The position numbers and the translations under genes were made by a program. From assembly GCA_964556955.1 (NCBI GenBank), contig CAZKXP010000028.1:1-8913 (forward strand): 8,913 nt of DNA, given 5' to 3'. Below are positions 1-6,407 of this stretch, in pieces. Origin of the DNA: UBA12078 sp964556955. GTDB taxonomy: Bacteria; Patescibacteriota; Dojkabacteria; SC72. Positions within the stretch are counted from its first letter, which is position 1. Every line of letters begins with the position of its first letter. The notes beneath the pieces are model-generated. The model worked only from the letters and a program-made list of their open reading frames with translations. It ran no database searches and was not told the DNA's origin.

Positions 1-1
1 A

Positions 2-61
2 TGTGAAGTGTTAGTCTGTGATTTTAAAGATATCATGGAATACATCAAAAAGGAGATATAA
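2..61 (+). CDS. 3' end of an unidentified upstream gene (partial, 19 codons)
   Basis: Reading from base 2, this frame is open from the left edge and ends in TAA at 59-61, giving a C-terminal tail CEVLVCDFKDIMEYIKKEI. The other two forward frames hit stops within about 12 bases (TGA at 4-6, TAG at 12-14), so this is the only frame in which an upstream gene could end. The stop is 2 bases before the ATG of the GIY-YIG gene, and that gene's AAAGGAG-like ribosome binding site lies inside these last codons. This is typical of translationally linked operon genes. The tail is too short to identify a family, so the product is unknown. Confidence 0.5.
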   Translation, partial: CEVLVCDFKDIMEYIKKEI

Positions 62-63
62 AT

Positions 64-940
64 ATGGCAAAAAGTAAATCAATAAACGTATATTTAATCG
101 ATGGTACACCTACTGGCAAAATTAAATGCACCTTACAAAACTGGACTGGTGTTGCCTATAAAATACCTCGAAATCTGTTAGATAGCTATAAAGACAACCC
201 AGTTCTAGCAAAACACTTAAAGCAAACTGGTATTTATTTTCTTTTAGGTGAAAATGATATTGGTGAACAATTTATCTATGTGGGACAAGCCAGCATCAGA
301 AAAAATGGTGAGGGTTTATCAATAAGACTTCAGGAACACAAAAGTAATCTAGAGAAAGATTATTGGAATGAAGCAATAGTATTTACTACTCAAAATGATG
401 CATTAGGGCCTACTGAGATCAGTTATCTAGAAAATAAATTCTGTTCTATGGCAACTTTGGCAGGAAGATACATAGTTAAAAATGGCAATGAACCAAATCC
501 AGGTAATATCACTGAAGAAAAAGAAAGTGAAATGGAAGAGTTTGTCGAATACGCAAGGATAATCATGGGTGTACTTGGACACAAGACATTTGAACCCGTT
601 ATTCAAAAAGAAGAATACAAAAAAAGAATATATATCAAATGTACCTGTTTTTAATTTTAAAAGTTCCAAGCTTAAAGCTACAGCAACTGTTACTGCTGAA
701 GGATTTATCCTCTTAAAAGGAAGTCAAATTAGTACAAAGGTTCATAATAGTGCAAAACCAAATGTAATAAAAGCCAGAACTCAATATAAAGACAAAATTT
801 CAGAAAATGGCGTTTTATTAGATGATATTCTTTTTTCGAGTCCATCTTTTGCTGCTTCTTTTGTTGGAGGTGCTAGCCTTAGCGGAAATGAATGCTGGAT
901 AACATCAGATGGCAAAAGCCCAAAAGATTTGAACATATAA
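64..940 (+). pseudogene. GIY-YIG nuclease with DUF4357-type C-terminal domain, interrupted by a frameshift
   Basis: The first frame (64-654) encodes a GIY-YIG nuclease domain. It shows TGIYFLL at residues 55-61 (GIY), IYVGQAS at 71-77 (the YIG element, here YVG), a likely catalytic Arg88 in SIRLQEHK, and a likely metal-binding Glu123 in YLENKF. It then runs into a 10-residue nonsense tail and stops at 652-654. The expected C-terminal domain continues in the +1 frame up to TAA 938-940. It has the pattern typical of DUF4357: ATVTAEGFILLKGS, then ILFSSPSFAASFVGGASLSG and ECWITSDG. The two frames join cleanly at A7 (619-625): with six A the protein reads EEYKK-EYISNV and is 291 residues, which from memory is a normal length for such proteins. 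Start ATG 64 is preceded by AAAGGAG. It is co-directional with the partial gene upstream and followed by a terminator. It could be a true pseudogene, a phase-variable or slippage-expressed gene, or a homopolymer sequencing error. GIY-YIG/DUF4357 proteins are presumed DNA nucleases; the substrate here is unknown. Confidence 0.82.
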
Positions 941-946
941 AAAATT

Positions 947-986
947 AGCGACCTAACTCGTAATTGAGCTAAGTCGCTTTTGTTTT
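947..986 (+). terminator. Rho-independent terminator, probably bidirectional
   Basis: The arms 947-959 (AGCGACCTAACTC) and 966-978 (GAGCTAAGTCGCT) pair over 13 positions with two mismatches around the 6-base loop GTAATT. TTTTGTTTT follows on the + strand (978-986). On the - strand the same hairpin is followed by AATTTTTT (from the A-run 941-946). It begins 6 bases after the + strand GIY-YIG stop and lies 8 bases downstream of the - strand HTH gene's stop, so it can end both converging transcripts. Confidence 0.88.
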
Positions 987-994
987 ATAAACAT

Positions 995-1303
995 TCATTT
1001 GCGATAAGAATTTATTAGTTCTAGAATATTATCAAAAGAATCTAAATTTTCATTTGATAGCAATATCCTTATGGAACCAGGGTTTAAAATAGAATCAAGC
1101 AAAGAAGATGGTTCTACATCTAAAGATCTACATATATTAATAAAATCAATTAAATCTAATGAATACTTTCCATTTAAAAGTCTTGATACTACACTTTTAT
1201 CCTTTTTTAGGTCGGTAGCTATTTTATCGATTCCTATCTTTTTTTCGTTTCTAATTGAATTTATTTTTTCTAAAATTTTCTCATTATCTTTAAATAATTC
1301 CAT
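995..1303 (-). CDS. Small HTH (XRE/Cro-like) transcriptional regulator
   Basis: This is a 102-residue protein. Residues about 20-65 form a helix-turn-helix of the Cro/CI (XRE) type: GIDKIATDLKKDKSVVSRLL provides the first helices and the recognition helix, then NGKYSLDLIDFINICRSLDV and EPSSLL, the usual XRE ending. The tail of about 30 residues (ILLSNENLDSFDNILELIN) may be a small dimerisation segment. I chose ATG 1303 because AGAGG lies 7 bases upstream. The same frame opens earlier at a TTG (1324), but that start has no ribosome binding site and would place the AGAGG inside the gene. The stop is TGA. Its promoter overlaps a 19-base palindrome that also occurs at the divergent promoter for the 57-residue gene, so it is probably an autoregulating repressor of both. 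It shares orientation with the large operon whose last gene ends at 1623, so read-through could also supply it. Confidence 0.82.
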   Translation of the reverse strand: MELFKDNEKILEKINSIRNEKKIGIDKIATDLKKDKSVVSRLLNGKYSLDLIDFINICRSLDVEPSSLLDSILNPGSIRILLSNENLDSFDNILELINSYRK

Positions 1304-1310
1304 AAGTGTA

Positions 1311-1315
1311 CCTCT
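1311..1315 (-). promoter_or_regulatory. Ribosome binding site that fixes the HTH gene start
   Basis: AGAGG on the - strand, 7 bases before ATG 1303. It favours the ATG over the upstream in-frame TTG at 1324, since it would otherwise lie inside the coding region. Confidence 0.7.
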
Positions 1316-1325
1316 ATTTACCAAT

Positions 1326-1354
1326 ATTATATCAATTAGTTGCTAAAAACACAA
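1326..1354 (-). promoter_or_regulatory. Promoter of the HTH regulator gene
   Basis: On the - strand, a -35-like TTGTGT (1354-1349), a 17-base spacer and a perfect -10 TATAAT (1331-1326) stand 22 bases upstream of the regulator ATG. The -35 box and part of the spacer lie inside the operator-like palindrome 1338-1356, so a protein bound there would block polymerase. Confidence 0.65.
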
Positions 1355-1356
1355 CT
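1338..1356. promoter_or_regulatory. Operator-like palindrome O1
   Basis: AGTTGCTAAAAACACAACT is 19 bases with perfect 5-base outer arms (AGTTG/CAACT). It matches O2 (1421-1439) in length, in both outer arms and in the TAAAA core. It overlaps the -35 of the leftward promoter. The likely ligand is the adjacent HTH regulator, by position only. Confidence 0.6.
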
Positions 1357-1390
1357 GTTTTGTCATAACAGCAATTTTTTTATATTTTGT

Positions 1391-1418
1391 TTGCTTTTAT
1401 AGCAATTTATGCTATAAT
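1391..1418 (+). promoter_or_regulatory. Promoter of the 57-residue gene (extended -10)
   Basis: A -35-like TTGCTT (1391-1396), a 16-base spacer and a perfect -10 TATAAT (1413-1418) preceded by TGC make an extended -10 (TGCTATAAT). The start of transcription would be near 1425, inside palindrome O2. This is the strongest-looking promoter in the window. Confidence 0.72.
1397..1417. promoter_or_regulatory. Central palindrome over the rightward promoter
   Basis: Perfect 8-base inverted repeat TTATAGCA / TGCTATAA with spacer ATTTA. It spans the region between -35 and -10 of the rightward promoter and includes most of the -10. Its TAGCA core also occurs in O2 and, inverted (TGCTA), in O1. It may be a third site of the same operator array or just part of the promoter; with AT-rich arms, some chance symmetry is possible. 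Confidence 0.5.
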
Positions 1419-1420
1419 GT

Positions 1421-1439
1421 AGTTGTTAAAATAGCAACT
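1421..1439. promoter_or_regulatory. Operator-like palindrome O2
   Basis: AGTTGTTAAAATAGCAACT is 19 bases with 8-base arms pairing around AAA, with a single G:T mismatch. It covers the predicted transcription start of the 57-residue gene and ends 2 bases before that gene's GGAG ribosome binding site. It matches O1 in 15 of 19 positions. Confidence 0.62.
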
Positions 1440-1452
1440 ACGGAGATAACTT

Positions 1453-1626
1453 ATGAATGAAGTAATAACCACGATATGTTATGGAAGAAAAACAATTTGG
1501 AATACTAGAAATGAAGCAATTAGTTTCTTTATAACTTGTTATTTTTCTTCTGAAGGATCTGAAAGAGAAAGATATGACAAGATAATAAAACAACTTATCG
1601 AAGGAAAAAGTGAATGCAAAGATTAA
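1453..1626 (+). CDS. Small 57-residue protein of unknown function
   Basis: The gene runs from ATG 1453 to TAA 1624-1626, with GGAG (1442-1445) 7 bases before the start and a strong extended -10 promoter upstream. The protein begins MNEVITTICYGRKTIWNTRN and contains ISFFITCYFSSEGSERERY and the ending IEGKSECKD. It has no signal peptide or clear membrane segment; three Cys residues are spread along it. From memory, the pattern ICYGRK-W-TR-EA--FF----SEGSERERY resembles a small uncharacterised family seen in accessory regions of gut Firmicutes; I cannot verify that here. It diverges from the HTH regulator and is probably repressed by it. It converges on the HNH-like gene: the palindrome TTAA at 1623-1626 supplies the stop codons of both genes. 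No function can be assigned. Confidence 0.75.
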   Translation: MNEVITTICYGRKTIWNTRNEAISFFITCYFSSEGSERERYDKIIKQLIEGKSECKD

Positions 1627-2420
1627 TTATTATCCAAAAAATCTTTTTTACTGATGACTAATCTTGCATTTAAATGCATTCTTCTATCCAATAATTGACT
1701 ATCTTTTTTTATAATAATCCTACCATTTTTGTTAAACCGAAAATAATCTAAATAGTACATTTTTGCATGTTCATCACATAAAACGATAGAGTTTTGTGGA
1801 TTATCTAAATTTTGTCTTAAATCCAAGTGTAAAGATTGTAGTTTTCTTGGATCAATTTCTTCACAACAAGCACAATAATTCATGTCCTCAAACGCTCTTC
1901 TTTTAAACTTAGTAAAATTCACAAATTCACAATACTCTTCATACGTGATTTCATGTATATTTAAACTATTTATTTTATTTTCAATTGCTGTTGAATAAGT
2001 TATTACCTCTTTAAAATTTCTCAAGCTTAATGAATCAATTATTTTATCTAGCATACCAATGTCTTTTAATTCGAGTGCTGCCATTGCAGGATTTATATAA
2101 ACATAAGTGCCATCAGTTAATAAAACTTCATTCCCATTTTTCATCCATGTATTAAGCTGTTCAAGTAAGTATGATTTGATATCTATTGCATAATAGTGTT
2201 CTATATTTGAAATCAACACACTACTATTCTTTTTTGAATATTCACTATTATCAGCGTAGAATCTATAGATAAATCTACATAAATTTTCAATGGGAAGTTT
2301 ATCAAAATAATAATTGTTTTCTTTTAAAAAAAGCATAATTGCAAAAGGTGTATAGTTTATTCCAACAGAATCATTAAAAGACTGTTTCATTAACTCAGAA
2401 TAATAATCAGAAACTGTCAT
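1623..2420 (-). CDS. HNH-like nuclease subunit, last gene of the operon
   Basis: This is a 265-residue protein whose C-terminal third has an HNH zinc-finger layout: Cys183-x2-Cys186, His198, Asn210, Cys215-x2-His218. The spacing is the same as in the 389-residue HNH protein of this operon except that the His-to-Asn loop is 5 residues shorter. The usual DH at the active site is not present (LHLDLR), so His198 is the only candidate for the catalytic base and activity is uncertain. The N-terminal 175 residues are helical-looking and unrecognised; a short NGNEVLLTDGTYVYIN stretch could be a winged-helix wing. The start ATG 2420 has GAGGTGA at good spacing and lies 2 bases after the helicase stop. 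Inferred role: second nuclease or structural partner of the SNF2 helicase. It could instead be a zinc-binding specificity or inhibitor subunit. Confidence 0.68.
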   Translation of the reverse strand: MTVSDYYSELMKQSFNDSVGINYTPFAIMLFLKENNYYFDKLPIENLCRFIYRFYADNSEYSKKNSSVLISNIEHYYAIDIKSYLLEQLNTWMKNGNEVLLTDGTYVYINPAMAALELKDIGMLDKIIDSLSLRNFKEVITYSTAIENKINSLNIHEITYEEYCEFVNFTKFKRRAFEDMNYCACCEEIDPRKLQSLHLDLRQNLDNPQNSIVLCDEHAKMYYLDYFRFNKNGRIIIKKDSQLLDRRMHLNARLVISKKDFLDNN

Positions 2421-2422
2421 AA

Positions 2423-5227
2423 TTATATCACCTCAAAGACAACTTCAAAAATCAAACTATCTGTAACTTTTTTCATGCTTTCTGCTTTAAGTTTTGAAAT
2501 TATCTCTCTTCTTTTTATTTCCACTTCATCTTCACTGTCAGCAAGTTCCAACCAAAGTTTCTTTATAGTTTTGCTTATCTTATTTATTTCATTTTCTAAT
2601 GCAATTTTATCAATAGCATTAGCACAATAATCCGCCTGTTTTTGTAATTCTTTTCTTTGTTCTCTTAGCAATTCAACTTTTAATTGTATTCCTGAAATTT
2701 TATCATTAGCCCATGCATCAATTTTATTAATTTCTTCTTGTAAAATTGAATTATTTTTATTAATCGACTCATTGATAATTGCTTCTTTTTGAGTCTTATA
2801 GTTAGCTTTGTTCATTGTAATACATCTTTGACTAACGAATATATCTTCTATTGTTTGTGTGGATAATCTGAATAGTTTTTCACAAGTCTCTTTACCAATA
2901 AAAACACCATCTTCTGTTAATGCAGATAAAATCAGATACTCCTCATGTTCAAATGATTCGATATTAACTTTACCAACTGACAAATATCCCCTATGACCAA
3001 CCAGTTCCTTCAATTCATTTATTTGAAATGGATAATTCGTTATATCAAATTGGATTGATCCTGTTAATGGATAATCTTTACAGCATTTAATTATTTGGCG
3101 TCCATTATTATCATCTAATCTAAGATTTACTTCTGCTTTATTTTGTGATGCTATAATATAATTTCCAGGGTTAAGATCAAATGTTTTAGTTCTTAAAGTA
3201 AATCCGTTACTTAAAATTTGTCCTTTATTTTGTAAAGCAAAACTGCATATTCTTAAAAAGTCACTTTCAATTTCTTTAAGATTAATTTCTGTATCTTGCA
3301 TAATGGAATCAAATATTTTTTGAAGATCTTCATCAAAGTTATCAATAAGAAGTTCTCTCGTCTTTTTCATTTCTTTTGAGATATCGATTTTAAACTTTTC
3401 TTGCAACTCATTGAAAGCTTTATTAATCTCTTCAGGCGTTCTACACGATGTATAAATATTAAATATTTCTCTCTCAAAATTAGTTTCGCTTTCAAGTTTT
3501 CCAAGCACTTCATCAGAAGAACCAAATACATCATCAAATAATTTAAACTTTAAACCCAATAATTCATATATTCTTGCATCTATTTGATTATGTTCATTTA
3601 GAAAATTTATTACTAAAACATCATTTTTTTGTCCATATCTATGGCACCTTCCTATACGTTGTTCAACTCTTTGAGGGTTCCATGGCAGATCATAATTGAC
3701 CATCATTGAGCAAAACTGAATGTTCAATCCTTCAGCTCCCGCTTCGGTAGCAATCATTATTTCTGCTGTATTTTTAAAATAATCTAGAATTGCTGACCGA
3801 ATGTTTGTGCCTTTACTATTATTTAGTGCAGAAGCATTTTCTGGTTTTGATATCCATACATTATAGATTTCTTGTGTTTTAGCATCATTGTTTACACCAT
3901 TAAATAGAACTGTATTAGAATATCCATGATCATTTAAAAACTTAAATAAATAGTCCTGAGTTTTTCTAGATTCTGTAAATATAAGAATTTTCTTTTCTCT
4001 TTTTGTTCCAACTTTGGAAAATAGGAAATCAATTGCTTCAAGCAATCTAAACGCTTTTTTATCATCCTTTATACTATATGCCAACGACAAGCTTTCTTTT
4101 ATTTTTGTTAGTTCATCATTAACTTTAGTAATATCAATCTCTTCAGATTTTTCATCTAAATATTCATTGATTTCTACATCATCATCTTCTTCAAGAAGAT
4201 CAGTCAATTTCCCAGCATCTTTTCCTGATAATAGTTTTTCTAGACGAGCTTTGATTGTTTCTAATGTATTAATTACCGCTGACGTAGAAGATGATAATAG
4301 TTTTCTTAGAATCATTGAAATAAGCCAATTTTGACCATTTTTCACACCAAAAGTAGGATTTGACTGTATAAATTCTGTAAGGGAATCATAAAGCATATCT
4401 TCTTCTTTGGTTGGAGTAAACTTAAAAGTTTGTGTAATTCTTTTGGAATACTTTACGTATTTTTGGACTTGTTTACGGAGTGTTCTCTGAACAAAATATG
4501 ACAAGCGATCACGTAATTCATTTTTATTTTCATCATAATCTTTTACGAAATGCTTTTTAAAATAATCCCTATCACCAAAATAAGAATCATCAATCAACAT
4601 CGAAAGACCGTAAAGTTCCATTAAATTATTTTGCAAAGGAGTTGCAGTTAGTAGTATTTTCTTGAAAGGCTCAATGGCTTCTTTAATTCTATTGGCAATT
4701 ATATTATTTGGATTAAATACATTTCTCAGTTTATGAGCTTCATCTACTACAACCAAATTTATCTTTGAAAGTTTAATCTCATCCGCCATCAAACTTGCAA
4801 AATTAAGGGACATAATAATAACTCGATTTTTACCTTCAAATGGTTTTATATTCCCATGTTTTTTTTGATAATTGTAATGTTTTCTATCAAATACTATGCT
4901 TGGAATATTAAATTTTTCTTCTAGTTCACTAGCCCATTGTCTTGTGAGTGATGCTGGTACAATAACTATAATGTTTCGCTTTCCCTCACACCAATACTGA
5001 GAGATTACTATTCCAGCTTCAATAGTTTTACCTAATCCCACCTCATCACAAAGCAGTACTCCTTTTGAGACTGGTGATGAAAAAGCAAATAATGCAGCTT
5101 GTATTTGGTGTGGATTTAAAGTGATTCTTGCATTAAAAAGTGTTTGACCGATTCTATCATTACCATCCCCAAAATGATTTAAAGATAATTTTTCTGCTAA
5201 ATACCTAGCAGAGTAACAACTTTCCAT
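2423..5227 (-). CDS. SNF2/RapA-like DEAD/DEAH-box helicase-translocase
   Basis: A 934-residue superfamily 2 ATPase of the SNF2/RapA (HepA) group. Motif Ia/Q-like NPHQIQAALFAF lies at 38-49, Walker A DEVGLGKTIEAG at 61-72 (Lys67), Walker B VVDEAH at 160-165, and motif III LLTATPLQN at 192-200. The second RecA lobe has KILIFTESRKTQDYL at 413-427, motif V TEAGAEGLNIQ at 494-504 and motif VI QRVEQRIGRCHRYGQ at 519-533 with its arginines. All motifs are intact. A loop of acidic residues (about 345-365) lies between the lobes. Residues 600-934 match no family I recognise and include a likely coiled coil at about 815-915. No nuclease domain is fused. SNF2 proteins use ATP to track along double-stranded DNA, usually without unwinding it. 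The start overlaps the HNH stop by one base (TAATG) with AGAGGA upstream, so the two are probably translated together. Role inferred: ATP-driven motor of a restriction complex. Confidence 0.92.
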   Translation of the reverse strand: MESCYSARYLAEKLSLNHFGDGNDRIGQTLFNARITLNPHQIQAALFAFSSPVSKGVLLCDEVGLGKTIEAGIVISQYWCEGKRNIIVIVPASLTRQWASELEEKFNIPSIVFDRKHYNYQKKHGNIKPFEGKNRVIIMSLNFASLMADEIKLSKINLVVVDEAHKLRNVFNPNNIIANRIKEAIEPFKKILLTATPLQNNLMELYGLSMLIDDSYFGDRDYFKKHFVKDYDENKNELRDRLSYFVQRTLRKQVQKYVKYSKRITQTFKFTPTKEEDMLYDSLTEFIQSNPTFGVKNGQNWLISMILRKLLSSSTSAVINTLETIKARLEKLLSGKDAGKLTDLLEEDDDVEINEYLDEKSEEIDITKVNDELTKIKESLSLAYSIKDDKKAFRLLEAIDFLFSKVGTKREKKILIFTESRKTQDYLFKFLNDHGYSNTVLFNGVNNDAKTQEIYNVWISKPENASALNNSKGTNIRSAILDYFKNTAEIMIATEAGAEGLNIQFCSMMVNYDLPWNPQRVEQRIGRCHRYGQKNDVLVINFLNEHNQIDARIYELLGLKFKLFDDVFGSSDEVLGKLESETNFEREIFNIYTSCRTPEEINKAFNELQEKFKIDISKEMKKTRELLIDNFDEDLQKIFDSIMQDTEINLKEIESDFLRICSFALQNKGQILSNGFTLRTKTFDLNPGNYIIASQNKAEVNLRLDDNNGRQIIKCCKDYPLTGSIQFDITNYPFQINELKELVGHRGYLSVGKVNIESFEHEEYLILSALTEDGVFIGKETCEKLFRLSTQTIEDIFVSQRCITMNKANYKTQKEAIINESINKNNSILQEEINKIDAWANDKISGIQLKVELLREQRKELQKQADYCANAIDKIALENEINKISKTIKKLWLELADSEDEVEIKRREIISKLKAESMKKVTDSLIFEVVFEVI

Positions 5228-6396
5228 TATTTATTCCTCTCATAAAAAGCCATGTTATGCTTCATTAGATATTCTTTACGTTCATCGGTCATAAAACGTT
5301 CTTCTAATGTTAAGTCTTCACTCAATTGATATTCTGCTAATTGACCTTTTAATGACTCTGCGTATATTAATTTGCCATAATTAAAATCAAACGAAATCAA
5401 ATATCTATCAAATAACTTGTCATGTAATGCACATAATAATAAACCATTTTCACAATCAGCTTTTTCTATTACATTTGATTCGCTAGCTGGAACAATATGT
5501 GAAGCTATCATCACTGATTCCAAATTTTTCTCGCAAATTGCACATTTACACCCATACTTTGCAATTAAATTATTTCTAAATAGCTCTTGAATACTACTAT
5601 TACGAGTAACAATTTCTCTTGCAACTGTTCCATCAATTCCATATTTGCTAATAAGATCATTAATTATTTTCTCATTTTTTGTTTCTTCTTTAGCTAATTC
5701 ACTAACCTTCTTACTATCAATTGGAATAAATACAACACTATCGTTGTTTTTACATAGCTCCTCGTAATCAAACATAAAATGCGTGCTAGTTCCCTTTAAA
5801 CAATTAAAGAATTGACACAATTGAAGTAGACTTGGAACTCTATTTGCTCCAGTAGTAGTTCTAGCGGCTCTATTATATACACCGCCTTCGTAGAGTATCT
5901 TAAAACATTCAAAATAATCATCTTTGAAAGTGGTTTTTATAAAACTATTAGTCGAGGCATTCTGAATATATCTACAAAGATTAATACATATTGGTGACGA
6001 TTTAAAAATACGAAAAAAGAGATTATATGCTGATTCACTATAACTATGTAATTGGTTATAACATTGAGTCGGATCAACATCCTCATTAAATTTATCTGGG
6101 TAATCTTTTATTAAAGATAATAATTGCTTACCACTTTCAGTTAATTGAAGAGGGTAAATCGTCTTACCACTTTCTTCTACATAATAGATCAAACCTAGAC
6201 CTACCATAAATTCTGAACACCATGCTGAAGCAACATTATCATTTAAAAATAAATCACGATTTCCATTTTTATGTCTTAATACACCTTTACCAGTTAACAC
6301 TAAATAATTCAAAATACGACCTACAGGTGCTGGGCCAGAAATCAAATGTTTAAATTCAACATTATATTCACTTAATTTAATATAATCAACTTTCAT
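5227..6396 (-). CDS. HNH endonuclease with N-terminal putative DNA-binding region
   Basis: A 389-residue protein. The C-terminal part (about 270-335) is a clear HNH nuclease of the HNH_2 kind: FRNNLIAKYGCKCAIC, Cys285-x2-Cys288, ASHIVP with catalytic His300, ENGLLLC with Asn317 and Cys322, and HDKLFD with His325, followed by YLISFDFNYGKL. All expected metal and catalytic residues are present. The first 250 residues are not identified; two stretches (about 55-97, AWCSEFMVGLGLI to LTESGKQLLSLI, and about 160-200) look like winged-helix units, as found in the recognition parts of type IIS restriction enzymes. This is inference. Start ATG 6396 has a perfect AAGGAG 7-8 bases upstream, and the preceding methyltransferase stop lies 11 bases before it. 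It probably is the cutting, and perhaps site-reading, subunit of the system, working with the SNF2 helicase encoded next. Confidence 0.88.
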   Translation of the reverse strand: MKVDYIKLSEYNVEFKHLISGPAPVGRILNYLVLTGKGVLRHKNGNRDLFLNDNVASAWCSEFMVGLGLIYYVEESGKTIYPLQLTESGKQLLSLIKDYPDKFNEDVDPTQCYNQLHSYSESAYNLFFRIFKSSPICINLCRYIQNASTNSFIKTTFKDDYFECFKILYEGGVYNRAARTTTGANRVPSLLQLCQFFNCLKGTSTHFMFDYEELCKNNDSVVFIPIDSKKVSELAKEETKNEKIINDLISKYGIDGTVAREIVTRNSSIQELFRNNLIAKYGCKCAICEKNLESVMIASHIVPASESNVIEKADCENGLLLCALHDKLFDRYLISFDFNYGKLIYAESLKGQLAEYQLSEDLTLEERFMTDERKEYLMKHNMAFYERNK

Positions 6397-6407
6397 GATA
6401 ATTCTCC

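Noticed and set aside
427..669. Open frame on the - strand across the GIY-YIG gene
   Set aside because: Phe-rich translation typical of the antisense of an A-rich gene, with no family pattern; a shadow.
1304..1324. TTG 1324 as start of the small HTH regulator
   Set aside because: It lies only 2 bases from the -10 box and has no ribosome binding site; the AGAGG at 1311-1315 fits ATG 1303.
1071..1346. Open frame on the + strand across the HTH regulator
   Set aside because: Ser/Phe/Ile-rich antisense shadow of the regulator gene, with no ribosome binding site or recognisable motif.
1325..1452. CRISPR-like or mobile-element repeats in the regulatory spacer
   Set aside because: The repeated 19-base units are palindromes placed on promoters, with only two copies and no regular spacing, so operators explain them better.
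1618..1646. Hairpin AAAGATT/AATCTTT followed by T-run as terminator of the 57-residue gene
   Set aside because: A 7-base AT-rich stem with a 15-base loop is weak and expected by chance in such AT-rich sequence; kept only as a remote possibility.
4014..4334. Open frame on the + strand inside the helicase gene
   Set aside because: Ser-rich shadow opposite the acidic and coiled part of the helicase, with no own signals.
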